Assembly (NCBI GenBank): GCA_964036045.1
Contig: OZ038399.1
Coordinates: 21,716,170-21,780,169, forward strand
Direction: 5' to 3'
Source of the DNA: Eutreptiella sp. 'Long Island Sound 2002'
Lineage: Eukaryota; Euglenozoa; Euglenophyceae; Eutreptiales; Eutreptiaceae
DNA length: 64,000 bases
The notes below the pieces were generated by a model. It was not told the origin of the DNA. It did not search any database and was given only the letters and a program-made list of their open reading frames with translations. Below are positions 29,401 to 37,200 of this stretch, one piece after another. Numbering within the stretch: the stretch's first letter is position 1; each line of letters starts with the position of its first letter. The position numbers and the translations under genes were made by a program.

Positions 29401-30159
29401 AGGGGCACATAGCCCAACCTGGTTTTTTCTTTTTTGTTTTGACAGATCATTTTTTTCTTCACTCTGTCTTCTGATGTCTACTGTTGAACCCAATGAGGAG
29501 GGGACAACACAACCCAAGAGGAACAAGGAGACAACCAGGAGTATTACAGACTGTTTGCAGTTGGCAGTTAGAGAAGGCATCAGGCAGTACCTGTGCAAAA
29601 CAGACACCCAGGGTGAAGGTCAAAATGGGAAATTGTGTTGTGTTTTATGTGCAGTTTGGCTGTCATCAAAAATGCCATCTTGAAGGACCATGTTTTGGGT
29701 AAAAACAAGAAACAACCAAATGATTCCTGTGCCCGCCAGCCTCAGGTTACGGTTAGGTTTCAGCTGCTGGAAAATTTGGGTACCCCCACCCTACGGCTTG
29801 AAGCATGCTGCAGCATGCCACAGCACAGCAAATTTTTCCGGGGGACCGTTGGTGCTTGGTCGGGGGTTCCCGTCAGGTGAGCCCTGAAGCGGGGAGGGGT
29901 CTGGTAAAGGGGCCCGAACGACTCCCCCCCCTCCTGCGCGCAAACCTTTTTTCTTCCACCCTTCTTGGTGGTGCAGCACAAGGGGACGGCCTTTGTGGTG
30001 GCCCCTTCCTGCCTCTGCTCGCCGGTGTTGTCACCTGCATCCAGGTTCATGAGGGCCCTGGTGTTCACTGTCACCTTCCTCAACGCGTTCCGCATCTTCT
30101 GCCTCGTTTTGTGGAGACTTGGTGCCTGCTTCCCCCGGCGTCATCCTGTGGGTGCTTGA
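7691..30159 (+). CDS. Chitin synthase, fungal-type (division I-like), 12-exon partial gene model
   Basis: A membrane glycosyltransferase family 2 protein. The family polymerises UDP-GlcNAc into chitin at the plasma membrane and extrudes it. I joined exons 7691-7836, 8389-8545, 10710-10849, 13005-13156, 14311-14534, 18267-18365, 19400-19583, 20829-21062, 22665-22849, 24793-25036, 27721-27862 and 30045-30159. All eleven introns are GT-AG, all phases agree, and the frame stays open for 673 residues to a TGA at 30157-30159. Family landmarks appear in order: TLYNEE, VADGW, AKEANAG, GGCCGEL, NPIVMAQCFEYK, LPGAFSAYR, FEANMLLAED, Q379-RKRR-VNGS, NTHDVSWG, then C-terminal membrane helices. The N-terminus is missing; fungal relatives run to about 900-1100 residues. 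Oddities: A224 where the family has Asp (LDAGT) and R383 where it has Trp (QRRRW). The identity is secure; catalytic competence is doubtful. Confidence 0.9.
7837..8388 (+). other. Chitin synthase intron A-B (552 bp)
   Basis: GT-AG intron, ending in GT-rich sequence. I see no repeat or second gene inside it. Confidence 0.55.
8389..8545 (+). CDS. Chitin synthase exon with TLYNEE motif
   Basis: Codon 49 is completed here, then residues 50-101, beginning WWTDVNKYEYLRLKRE and ending with ALMVLTLYNEEWPDLE. This corresponds to the start of the GT-A fold, where fungal enzymes have a beta strand followed by TMYNED. Acceptor ATTCGCAG, donor GGAG|GTGTGA, phase 0 exit. It follows a 552-base intron. Confidence 0.85.
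8546..10709 (+). other. Chitin synthase intron B-C (2164 bp)
   Basis: GT-AG intron with C runs near 8650 and G runs near 10040-10090. Two related blocks beginning AGTGAGCTGGCCGGTT occur at 10231 and 10418. The second continues into a tRNA-like segment with TTCGAACCC at 10478-10486, possibly a SINE fragment. Otherwise nothing is recognised. Confidence 0.75.
10710..10849 (+). CDS. Chitin synthase exon with VADGW (UDP-binding Asp)
   Basis: Residues 102-147. It reads CSMASVMRNTAMFARKYGD, then GLVIVADGWPQMHQSTREHLE. It matches the family segment running from the conserved helix after YNE to the strand ending in SDGR, whose Asp contacts the uridine nucleotide. That Asp is present. Acceptor CGGCTGCAG, donor GAAAG|GTATCT, phase 2 exit completed by T at 13005 to give Ser. 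Confidence 0.9.
10850..13004 (+). other. Chitin synthase intron C-D (2155 bp)
   Basis: GT-AG intron carrying two CA arrays (11169-11242 and 11385-11436), G and C runs near 11950 and otherwise unique sequence. No second gene recognised. Confidence 0.8.
11169..11436. repeat. Two CA microsatellites
   Basis: CA arrays at 11169-11242 and 11385-11436, separated by about 140 bases of unique sequence. They have the same unit as the 4.3 kb array at the window start but are far shorter. Confidence 0.95.
13005..13156 (+). CDS. Chitin synthase exon with the AKEANAG motif
   Basis: Completes Ser148, then residues 149-198 and the first base of Gly199. It begins FGLVNGG, matching MGVYQ-G of fungal enzymes, and ends GPLHVMVVAKEANAG, which corresponds to the family pattern P-Q-hhFCLKE-N. 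Acceptor CCTTTGCAG, donor CGCAG|GTGCCG, phase 1. Confidence 0.85.
13157..14310 (+). other. Chitin synthase intron D-E (1154 bp)
   Basis: GT-AG intron. Its distal third is the R2 inverted-repeat element, which ends 33 bases before the acceptor. The proximal part shows nothing recognisable. Confidence 0.8.
13883..14277 (+). mobile_element. R2: 395 bp MITE-like element with 16 bp TIRs and C/G-run ends
   Basis: Terminal inverted repeats TTGTATAAGCTACGCC at 13893-13908 and its exact complement at 14251-14266. Outside them lie C8 (13883-13890) and G11 (14267-14277), which are themselves complementary. A subterminal block of about 50 bases beginning AAGCTACGCCC is present twice in direct orientation (about 13900-13952 and 14195-14248). 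There is no coding capacity. A diverged relative lies at 61060-61402. It looks like a non-autonomous DNA element, but I cannot assign a superfamily. Confidence 0.8.
14311..14534 (+). CDS. Chitin synthase exon with the LDAGT-equivalent, CGE and FEYK motifs
   Basis: Residues 199-273, the most conserved part of the catalytic domain. It contains SHNVFLRGLC, FVLLLAAGTVP, LYRLYAAL, GGCCGEL and NPIVMAQCFEYK. The family's LDAGTKP is here LAAGTVP: codon GCC at 14385-14387 gives Ala224 where Asp is expected. Acceptor CCCCTCAG lies only 33 bases beyond the G run of an inverted-repeat element. Donor CAAG|GTGTGC, phase 0. Confidence 0.95.
14764..16740 (+). repeat. Intronic minisatellite, 64 bp dimeric unit (2 x 32 bp), about 31 units
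   Basis: Alternating 32-base halves. One begins CCCAGTAGGACCCGCCTACA and the other TTTACAAGGACCCGCCTGCA; both end in ATCTCATGC(A/G)TGA. Units are highly homogenised. A few half-unit deletions occur, near 15758, 16250 and 16460. The final units degrade into GACTCAGTTGGGCCTGG. The CAGTAGGA core with 32-base spacing also occurs inside the nearby 190 bp MITEs. Confidence 0.97.
17068..17318 (+). mobile_element. R1 copy 1: 251 bp repeat bounded by G15 and C13
   Basis: Starts with a 15-base G run (17068-17082) followed by TAATACAAGC and ends GGAATA plus a 13-base C run (17306-17318). The interior (AGCGCCCACTGTTTCTCATG and neighbours) is about 90% identical to 26999-27238. The G/C runs act as terminal inverted repeats. 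No ORF. Probably a small non-autonomous element. Confidence 0.75.
17979..18173 (+). mobile_element. 190 bp MITE-like element, copy A
   Basis: Imperfect TIRs: GACGTGCCACTAGCGTCTG on the left and the complement of GACTTGCCAATAGCGTCCG on the right. The interior has three CTCAGTAGGA or CTCAGTAATA motifs, two of them 32 bases apart. Four relatives (B-E) occur in later introns of the same gene. Confidence 0.8.
18267..18365 (+). CDS. Chitin synthase exon with LPGAFSAYR
   Basis: Residues 274-306 (33 codons, phase 0 both sides): VSHYLNKAPESVLGFLADLPGAFS followed by AYRLSSLLQ. It matches the family signature around V-G-(I/F)-x-V-LPGAFSAYR. Acceptor CCCGCAG, donor CTGCAG|GTCCGA. It is preceded by the longest intron of the gene, 3732 bases. 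Confidence 0.95.
18366..19399 (+). other. Chitin synthase intron F-G (1034 bp)
   Basis: Contains a GGGA tract (18447-18476), GTGCGT-rich simple sequence near 18565-18600 and MITE copy B. No second gene recognised. Confidence 0.85.
19058..19247 (+). mobile_element. 190 bp MITE-like element, copy B
   Basis: Left end GACATGCCACTAGTGTCCGG, right end complementary (GGCAGACGCTAGTGCCAAG). Internal ACTCAGTAGGA motif. Same orientation as copy A. Confidence 0.8.
19400..19583 (+). CDS. Chitin synthase exon with EAN...LAED
   Basis: Residues 307-367 plus one base. It holds FEANMLLAEDQVLCFELLAQ, the family block FEANMYLAEDRILC-EL, with the general-base Asp of AED retained and R replaced by Q in EDR. Acceptor TGATCTCAG, donor CATTG|GTGTGTG, phase 1. 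Confidence 0.95.
19584..20828 (+). other. Chitin synthase intron G-H (1245 bp)
   Basis: Contains R4 copy 1 and C runs near 20330. A long antisense open frame crossing this intron and the adjoining exon is a GC-composition shadow. Confidence 0.85.
19914..20080 (+). repeat. Dispersed repeat R4, copy 1
   Basis: Shares about 165 bases with 28179-28348, including ACACCGGCCGCAGCGGCC and ACGGGTGACTGTCC. A nested palindrome (CCGGCCGCAGCGGCC) sits in its centre. No ORF or clear ends. Confidence 0.8.
20829..21062 (+). CDS. Chitin synthase exon with the altered QxxRW motif and first membrane helices
   Basis: Completes Asp368, then residues 369-445 plus one base. It reads CPRTLVDLLKQRKRRVNGSL, matching P-x-h-QRRRWLNGS except that the motif Trp is Arg (CGG at 20873-20875). 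After a basic stretch come two hydrophobic segments, about 405-425 and 428-445. Acceptor GCGTTCAG, donor CTTAG|GTCTGT, phase 1. Confidence 0.93.
21063..22664 (+). other. Chitin synthase intron H-I (1602 bp)
   Basis: Very C- and G-rich, with repeated C runs of 10-18 at 21880-22010, 22210, 22340 and 22635 and a G run near 22490. Two blocks with GGCGCCTTCGGCGC-like palindromes lie at 22408-22465. No gene or element recognised. Confidence 0.8.
22665..22849 (+). CDS. Chitin synthase transmembrane exon
   Basis: Completes Asp446, then residues 447-507. A hydrophobic helix (FLTLSLLVTLMLQVVFGLGN) is followed by PPDSVRRFYVLSATYFALL, resembling the family's LGNRP-gS--Y--S loop between membrane helices. 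Acceptor CGTACGCAG, donor TTGCAG|GTCCCG, phase 0. Confidence 0.88.
24290..24510 (+). repeat. Degenerate GGGGATGAGGTA(T/C) minisatellite
   Basis: About ten imperfect repeats of a G-rich 15-25 base unit (GGGGATGAGGTATTGGGGAG type) form a purine-biased stretch with strong G-quadruplex potential. Confidence 0.8.
24597..24779 (-). mobile_element. 190 bp MITE-like element, copy C
   Basis: Inverted relative to copies A and B. Ends GACTTGCCACAAGCGTCTG and the complement of GGGCACTCGTGGCACGTC. Internal CCTACTGAG motifs are complements of CTCAGTAGG. It ends 13 bases before the next exon acceptor, so the splice site abuts the element. Confidence 0.8.
24793..25036 (+). CDS. Chitin synthase exon with NTHDVSWG
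   Basis: Residues 508-588 plus one base. Two or three hydrophobic helices precede LRAYANTHDVSWGSRGL, equivalent to IYAFCN-HDVSWGTKG, the strongest C-terminal signature of the family. Acceptor TCTGTTGCAG lies 13 bases beyond copy C of the intronic inverted-repeat element. Donor CTCG|GTACGA, phase 1. Confidence 0.96.
25195..25383 (-). mobile_element. 190 bp MITE-like element, copy D
   Basis: Ends GACTTGCCACTAGCGTCCG and the complement of CACTAGTGGCGTGTC. Same orientation as copy C. Internal CCTACCGAG and TTACTGAG motifs. Confidence 0.8.
25795..26100 (+). repeat. Dispersed repeat R5, copy 1
   Basis: About 300 bases shared with 37593-37895 (nearly full length) and 37042-37200 (distal half). A conserved block is GACAAGTCATCCGGGGGCTC, followed by the GTTGACACAACC region. 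No intact ORF. Element class unknown. Confidence 0.8.
26477..26665 (+). mobile_element. 190 bp MITE-like element, copy E
   Basis: Same orientation as A and B. The most diverged copy: left end GACATGCCACGACCGTCCG, right end GGCGGACACTCGCGGCAAGTC. Internal GTGAGTAGGAACCTGCTGCG and CTCAGTGGGACC motifs are preserved. Confidence 0.75.
26999..27238 (+). mobile_element. R1 copy 2: 240 bp repeat starting at a G11 run
   Basis: Near-identical interior to 17068-17318. It starts with a G run at 26999-27009 but has lost the terminal C run, ending GGAATATCCTCCGG. Confidence 0.75.
27721..27862 (+). CDS. Chitin synthase exon with penultimate membrane helix
   Basis: Completes Glu589, then residues 590-635 plus two bases. 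An acidic linker (EDYGSSETERSG) leads into FERFRSVVFLVWMSANTFLA, matching the family's FR--hV--W-FSN-hLh helix. Acceptor CGCCTCAG. I prefer donor ATCCGG|GTACTC at 27862 over reading on to a TGA near 27898, because its phase 2 fits the next exon. Confidence 0.85.
28179..28348 (+). repeat. Dispersed repeat R4, copy 2
   Basis: Counterpart of 19914-20080, with the same central CCGGCCGCAGCGGCC palindrome and the ACGGGTGACTGTCC block. Confidence 0.8.
28346..28440 (+). repeat. Dispersed repeat R6, copy 2
   Basis: Begins CATCCACAAGTTGAGGAT and includes CTCCTCAAAAGGCGAACAC. Resembles 7360-7455 and 35722-35800. It abuts R4 copy 2. Confidence 0.6.
30045..30159 (+). CDS. Chitin synthase terminal exon
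   Basis: Completes Gly636, then residues 637-673 and TGA. FMRALVFTVTFLNAFRIFCL matches the last helix of fungal enzymes, where -hhW-hA-hs-FR-IG precedes the C-terminus. Acceptor GCATCCAG. No polyadenylation signal is obvious downstream. The assignment rests on helix pattern, FRI position and phase match rather than a strict motif. Confidence 0.7.
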
Positions 30160-32902
30160 GAGTGCCGCAGGGGGGCATCCGTGCGATGGGGTGATGATGG
30201 TGATGATTGCTCACAATTCGTCCATGGGCCGCTTCCCCATTCCCTGTGATGGGGTGTTGTGCCGTGCTTTGCCAGGCCACGCACGCACATGGCACACCGG
30301 ATCTCTGGGTGATGCTCTGACCATGCCCTTGTCCGGTGGCCTGGGGCCTGGCACCTGCAAATGCCTCCCGGACTGGGAATGCGCAGACAGTGAGGCTGCA
30401 GCAGACCAAACCTGGCATCCTCCTCCCGCTGGGGCATTGCCTGCGTCCCTCGATGCTGTGGCCGTGTGTGGGGAGGAATGACGAAGGTTTCCAGGAGGCA
30501 AAGGTCCAGTAGTAGATTGTACATGTGCCGGTCAAAGACACGTTTGTGCTGATCAGTGTGATATTTTGTGGTCGATACTCAGAGTGCTTTGCTTTTATAT
30601 TGACGTAGACGTGCTGCAGTTGAAACCTTCGAGTCCAACCGCCGTCAATGAGTCCACCACCACTGTCTAACTGCCGTCGCTTGGCAGCAAGTTGACTAAC
30701 GGGAGACACACCTATGTTTTGCCCTATCCCTCTGTCTCGGCATGGCACTGTCCTGCGTGCTTTCTTTTTTGCACACGGCGTTGGCCGCCACCCTTGACTG
30801 CAATCTCAATGTTCCAGTGTGACATCATCATGTCCTGCGTGCTGCCTGAGGCTCTTGGGCCTGTGTCCCCTTGATTGCAGATGCATGCGAGCCCTGGCCC
30901 TGTACTGTTTCTTTCCAGAGCACTGTCTGGGGTCGTAAAGTGCGATTGACATAACACTGATGACCAATGTTGATTATGGTGCATCCCTCTTCACCACAGC
31001 ACCCCGTTTGTGTGTGTCTGCATTAGCATCTGCATCCACGCTTCTGCATTGGGTTGCGGCAGCTGTTTTTTTTGGGGGGGGGGGCATTCATTGGATAAAG
31101 TGTCTGAGCAATCCTACCAGTGATAGTGCTCAAGTGCTTCAGTTGACAAGTGGTGATTATATTTATGCCAACGTGCCACACCACAGGTTGGCACACAGCT
31201 GCAACAGCCACTTTGCTGCTTCACTGAAAATTCCGACTTGATACATATCCAACGCAAATTGTAGATCCTGTTCAAGACACATGGTGCACTCAAGAACGCA
31301 ATATCGAATGTGAGAAGCACAGTTAACTCGGATGCTAATTGCACTGTGACGCTGATGCACATTTTAACATTGGTGACAGTTGCATTGTTGCTGACAACTG
31401 GAATTGAGGGTAGGGCAGTTCAATGGTGCCGCTGTGCGCACACGGTGCACAGATCACCTCAAAGAGGGTTGTTGGATCAAGTGCAGGCAATACCATAACC
31501 CCAACCCCCCCCTTTTGGGGGGGCATTCGCGAAGCATACCTCAGTAAATGAAACGGGATGTTTATCCCTTTGTAAAAATTTCATTTTGGGAGACAAAATC
31601 ATCCCCCAATGATCTTTCTGATTTTGACTCCTCAGCCTCCCCTAGCAGGTACCACTTTTTTGGTGGAGGGGGGGGGGGGGCGAGGGGGTTCAACAATCAA
31701 AGATTTGTCCCCTGATTTTTAAGGAGAACAGTTGTCGTCAAGGATTGGTGTTTGCTATCCTCTAATAATGTTGGGGATGCAGCTGACATGTTTTGGTGGG
31801 CAGGGAGGTGCTAGAAAGGGGAGGGTTCTTTGGGCAATACCTGTGTAAAAGTCTTTTGCTGTTTGCAGTGTTCTGACTTGGGAGACACCGCTTTATCAAT
31901 GGTTGGAGAATTGTGGATGACTGCTGTGAATTCCTCGGGGGGTTTGGGTGATTTTCTTGGATATTTTGGGCTAATTGCTGTTAATTACTAGTAAAGGTTG
32001 TGGATGTGTATTGTCGTTACCGGGAGGGGTACCTCAAGAGGAAGAAAACCCGCTCCCCCAAGGTGCGTACGGTGGCCCAAGAGTGCATAGTCACCTTCCA
32101 TAGGAACACCTTCTGAGCTGAAGAATGTTTCGCCACATCACGAGTATGCTTTTTCCAATCACAAGAATGTAATCCCCAAAAGTTTGTGTGCTGCATTTAT
32201 TTTGGGGGCCCAGCAACCCCGGCTGCAGAAGTCAATGATGGGACAAAATGGCATGCTCACCAATTAATACTCAAAGATGGTTGTCAATATGGTGTTGCAT
32301 GATTCCATGAAAATGATGGAAGGTGCTTTTGAAGATGTTTGTCCAACGGACCAAAGACTTTTACAACGAATTCTTTCGTTGTATGCTGCACCAAAAGCTA
32401 TGGATATGCGGCTGCATAGATATGATGAATGTGCATGTAAGAATAGTACCTGAACAAGCACCACACAATGGGACACATACATGGGCTGTTCCATGTTTTT
32501 GTTTCTGCTTTGTATTTGGGACGTACTAGGGGTTTGGAGAAATAGGGCCATATTGCTCCCATGGCTTCTGTAACCACATTGCAAAAAATTCCCAAAATAA
32601 GCATACACCGTCGGTGTGGATTATGTTTCAAAATATTTTCTACGCCGGACAGTGTAATTTAGTTCTTTGTGCTCACCGCTTCAAATTAGCAATGCTCTTA
32701 CAATGCCCTACAAATACAAAGTTGTGCGAAAAGCAAAGGCACAAGGCTACCGCTTACCATCACGAACGGATCTCCAATGCTGTTACAATGCCCTAACACA
32801 GCTGCGCGCACTTTGCTATGACACACACATATCAAAGAGGAGGGGAGGAGATGCAGTCCCCTGGTAGGGCACACCCACCACAGGGTTCATTTTGGAGAAC
32901 AG
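30160..32902. other. Region 3' of chitin synthase, no gene recognised
   Basis: Lower-GC sequence than the introns, with short unsupported ORFs on both strands. G runs occur at 31075-31085 and 31668-31682. Probably intergenic. No polyadenylation signal, RNA gene or element could be assigned. Confidence 0.6.
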
Positions 32903-33166
32903 CTACACCAATTCGCACAAGTATTTAGGTATCCGTGCGGCAGTAGGGCGCTCCGGCACCATCGGCAAACCCTGGAACTCATGGCGTACACTGAGGTCTG
33001 TCTCGTAGGCAGGGTAGGTCTTCTCCAACCTCTGCAGCAACTGGCTCCAGGTGTGGCAGGAACAGATGATCATGTGTACCTGTCTTCCCAAGTAGCTGTT
33101 TTTACAAGGGCGCTTTAGTGGGGAGTACTTGGTCCCCACATCAGCGTTGGCCTGCCCTATCAACAA
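32903..33166 (-). pseudogene. Probable retrotransposon gag relic
   Basis: An 87-codon open stretch on the minus strand containing TWSQLLQRLEKTYPAYETDL, then VRHEFQGLPMVPERPTAARI. The pattern resembles the Gag core of the LTR element at 49-53 kb (LKELWDFLEQRFHEYDPS, later DLEDFYARWQRL): a helix ending L-rLe--yP-YE-Dl followed by a segment upstream of the next helix. No other gag or pol part lies next to it in frame, so it looks like a fragment. Similarity was judged by eye only. Confidence 0.35.
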
Positions 33167-36100
33167 AAGGAATTCAGAAAGACTTTCATCCCACAGGGCA
33201 AGTTCTTTGGCTCAAACTGCGGGAGATCCATTTGGATAAGACAAATCCGCAGTGGAGAATCTTTAGACCGACAAGCATCTTATCCAAAATAGTCAAGAAG
33301 CATAAGAAGAATCGGTACATCAGCTTCACTGTCTACAAATACAGTGCCCTTGAGGTTTGTGAATGTTCAGGGTGTCAAGCTTGCCCATAGCGACAGTAAA
33401 ATACAAGTGCTCTCTGGATCTGGACCACCAAGAGATCTAAAACGCATGAAGGTGGAAGAAAAGAATGCACAGCCATTCCCGACCAAAGTACGAGAAGGCT
33501 ATGAGCCTCCCTTGACTGACCTGAGGCCATGAGGGAGGCTGACAGCCGAAGCTGTACTGGCACACGGGAACTTACTGTCCTGGGGCGGTATCGACAAGGT
33601 AAGACGATGAGTCATCAGCTCTCTGGCGCGTTCTTCCCGAAAATCTGTGGAGGGTCTTGCTAGTGTCCCCAAGGAGAAAGGGAAAGAGAAGTGTGAGGAG
33701 GACAAGTCCATCGACATGCGGGTAGAGAAATTCCTCATGCATCCGGAGTTCTACCTGTCCATGGCGGGTGTTCACAATGGGAGCAACAACAAGCCCATTA
33801 ACCCATAGGGACCGGTACCCCTGTCAGTTTTGGATTCTACTTGTGGTTCAAGACTAACGAGGACTACGACTGCTGCGGGGTCTTATCTTCACGGAAGAAC
33901 ACCCGCAAGTGGATCGCACGAATGCAGAACGTCAAAGGTACGATATAATATACCTTCGGCAAGTAGCCGCACACGGTCGTCTTCAAGCAAAATGGAGGAC
34001 GAAGAGAGGGAGATCTATAAGAAGGTAGGGCTTCCAACGAAGCCCTTCAATCATGAAAGAGAACCCGGAGGTCACCACCTTGTCGGAATTCAGTTCGCAC
34101 AGGGTTGGCGCCTCTCACGCGCTTGCTGACAGACTACCAATCTGTCTTAGTTTGAAACCAACTGATCTCTATTTATGCCTTGGCAGCTACATAGATGGGA
34201 AGCAGTGATTGTTGGTCTGGAGACCATACATTGCTGCACTGTGCGGTACCCTGCACCATAATGCATGTGGCATACATGTACCAAGCAACACAACACAGCA
34301 AGTGGGTGTGAGCGAGCAGCACGCGCCCACATCCTTTAAGTGCTAGGGAGTACATGTCAGACCTATCTGATTGCCTTCACCTCACTTGTTCCGACCCCTT
34401 GAACACTCTGGTGTTAGGTGGGGAACGTTCTCTTGGCTCAACCGCCCCCCAATTGTCTTTTGGACCTGCCAGTATGGGCTGGTGGCTCGGCCACGACTTT
34501 GCACTGCGAGCGAGATGTCCAAGCAACTTGGGCTAGTCTGAGGATGCGTCGTGCATCGACGACACCCTCTGTCTGAACAATACTAGGAGTTGTTTCCACA
34601 ACCGCTTACACGAGTTTTACATGGATACCGTTGTCTCTCGGATGGCTTTTTCCAGGCATTGAGTCCTCACTTTGAGGGCGTGGCCGCTGCCAGGCGGCTT
34701 CCTCTGTGGCGTCTGTGGCGCCGCAAGGAGAAAACAGTGTCCCGTCACTTTGGAAGGGTAGGCCTGTTTCAAAGATGCTATATGATCTGGGTGGAGCACC
34801 TATAATGTGACATAGAGACCTGTGAACTCACCTTCACAGCTTCCAGACTATGTTTACTGAAGGGGAAAAAAAACAATACTACGTGTTGTTTCCATTGGGG
34901 GCCTTCCGGGTGTTTGCACAAATAGGGCTCTTCCATTCCATTCCATTCCATTGCAGTGTAGTATCCCCCTTGCGAGAGCAACACTCTTGTCAGAGCAACA
35001 GTAGGTGTTGTTTCCGCAATTTTTGGAACCATGTCCCTCTTTTCCCTTTACAAATACGCCCCCTTGTCAGAGCAACTGTCTGTGTGGGTTTCAGGGCGAG
35101 GGGGAGTTGGGGTATGGTTAGCGCCTGGGCACCCTCCCCCACCCGACGGCGCAGAGCTTCACTTACACACCGGAGTTCGTGAAGCCTGGCGCCGATGCTG
35201 CTCGGCCACCCCCCCTCTCTCTCGGCTTCAATTGTGTTCCATACGGTATCCCCTGGGGATACATCCCAATTGAAAGGGCACGCCCCCACAGGGGGGCCTG
35301 GCGGGCTTCCCCTGTTTGGGGGCAACAGCAGCCACATAGATGACCCTGCAGAGCGGTGCGGCTTCTGGAGGCCGCCTGCGGTAGTCCCCCGCCGCGCAAA
35401 AGGCTTGCCAGTCCCGTGCTGCGTGTTCTGGTGCATCCACTTCACCGCCCTCTCTGTGGATGTCCGGTGGCCTTCGATTGGAAGATGCGCGTGTTCCTAT
35501 CACCCCCACCCCCCACCCACCACCCTCTGAGACCCCCCCAAACCTCTCTTGACCTGCCAATGCCACTGGGGGTTGGGTTCGGGCAACAATCACGTCCGAA
35601 GTTCTCTATTCGACCTTCAAAGTTTGACGAAGAAGCCCTGGGAAGATGCCTGTGGAGCTGCAAAGCAGGTGACCGTATGGTGATGGCCCCCGTGGAAACG
35701 GTGAAATGCACCCCCCCACCCACCCCATCCACGAGGATTCCCCCCTCAAAAGGCGAAAGTGTCCGTGCACCCGGAAGTACCAACGGGCACACTCTTTTTT
35801 TCCCTTTTGTTTTGGTCCAGACTTTGGCAAGCTGGCGGAGCCCTCTCACCAGACGGTACTCGAGAGAATTCTCGGGATCAGGAATCAGAGCAGCCCAGTG
35901 GTACGATTGTCCCACAGCTCCGTGTGCTGGTGCCCAGTGCGCGGGCTGGTAGTCGAACAGACATGAGTTAGTCCCTAGTGACGCTCAAAGTGCACGGCTC
36001 ACCACAAACTAGTACATAGCAGTGCTGTTCTCAAATTGTACCTGCTTTGCAAAGCATGTGGGGCCCGCACGGGGCAGTCGGTGATCGGTGGGGGACTCCG

Positions 36101-36288
36101 TTGGTCATGCGATATCCTGACAGGGCCCAGTGCGGCATTCGTGCATGTGCGATCAGGATGACATGGCCCTCAACAAAGCACCGCCGCCGTTGAGTGGCAT
36201 CATGGTGCTGGGCGACAGCACATGCTAAATACTCACTGTCTTCATGCAGACGCACTGGCGTTCCGGGGGGGGAGGTGGGATCCCGTGT
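33167..36288. other. Degenerate coding-like fragments, no intact gene
   Basis: Several short plus-strand stretches read like protein but are interrupted. 33344-33590 ends WGGIDK at a good donor-like AAG|GTAAGA. About 33690-33808 contains DMRVEKFLMHPEFYLSMAGV and stops at TAG. A shifted frame at about 33812-33950 reads FGFYLWFKTNEDYDCCGVLS. They could be exons or pieces of a decayed mobile element; I cannot assign a family. R6 copy 3 lies at 35722-35800. Confidence 0.4.
35722..35800 (+). repeat. Dispersed repeat R6, copy 3
   Basis: Contains CCATCCACGAGGATTC and CCCGGAAGTACCAACGGGCA. Resembles 7360-7455 and 28346-28440. Confidence 0.6.
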
Positions 36289-36525
36289 TCAGCCTCGCAC
36301 CGCCGCGTCGTACAGAGCCCGGGCCTCGCCCTGGCTCCCTTGCTTCTGCAGCCACGCCAGCAGCTCCACGTCCCTGTTCTCAATGGCCCAGCAGAACTAC
36401 GCGCTGGACCCTTTGAGCCCCGCAGCCGCGAGCCACTCCATCGCCTCCCGGTCCCCCCGCGCCACGGCAGCGTCCAGGGCCCCGGTATCCGCCGCAGCAA
36501 CGCACCCCGCCCCACAGAACACAGG
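36289..36525 (-). pseudogene. Ankyrin-like repeat fragment with an in-frame stop
   Basis: The minus-strand frame reads GALDAAVARGDREAMEWLAA, AGLKGSSA, stop (TAG, 36397-36399), FCWAIENRDVELLAWLQKQG, then ARALYDAAVRG and a TGA at 36289-36291. Three segments repeat with a 27-residue period (G/N-D-x-E-h-h-x-W-L-x-x-x-G), like the short ankyrin-type repeats common in protist and large-virus proteins. The in-frame stop and the lack of further repeats suggest a decayed exon or pseudogene. Confidence 0.35.
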
Positions 36526-37041
36526 GTTTGGCAGTGGTGACGGCCCCGGATCCCTCGGGGGGGGGGGGGGGCGGCAATCGGGGTGTAGCAGGACCATCGT
36601 CAAACAATTGTGGACCTGACCCGGCGAACAGAACAAAAAAGCAGAAGCAAACTCCTGCCGCCGAGAGACAACACGGGGCAGTGGGGGACGTGGGGGTGAG
36701 GAGATGTCCTTCCGCTTCACTTTTTGATTGGCGACCATGACCCATTGACCGCGACGCATTTCAGAGGGCCGCTGCGAGCCCCATTGACCCGCACCGTAGA
36801 CCCAGCCCCAAACCGGCACTGTAACCCGCTGACGAGGATTTGAACCAACTTGACGGCGTCCATGACCCCCCAACCCAGCGTTGTCCCAGATTGTCCCTCG
36901 AGCCGCCGTGCCCCTTCTCTTCTGCCCCGCAGCTCCTTTAGGGGGTTGCAGGCTCTACTCTGCACTTTGCAGGCTTTGACAGGCCGGCGCCACATTGCCA
37001 CAGCCCTGTTCCCGTGTTTCTCTGCCAGCCCCCCCCCCCCC

Positions 37042-37200
37042 GGGACAGCCGACCCCCGGAGTAGTCAAATAGTACAAGTCATCCGGGGGCTCCGTTGACA
37101 CAACCAAAACACGTTCGGACCCATAGAGGGGCACGATGTGCAGTGGCGAGAGGCCAATAGGCGCCGCCAAAGGCAAACAACCGAATACTGAGGCCTCGTG
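37042..37200 (+). repeat. Dispersed repeat R5, partial copy 2
   Basis: Distal half of the R5 family, starting near GGACAGCCGACCCCCGGAGT and ending past AATAGGCGCCGCCAAAGGCA. Confidence 0.8.

Larger units (their letters stand above)
27863..30044 (+). other. Chitin synthase intron K-L (2182 bp)
   Basis: Contains R4 copy 2, R6 copy 2, a 13 bp-stem hairpin near 29075-29115 and several G/C runs. A 29474-29680 open stretch starting MSTVEPNEEGTTQPKRNK resembles a real N-terminus but cannot be tied to a family. Confidence 0.75.
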
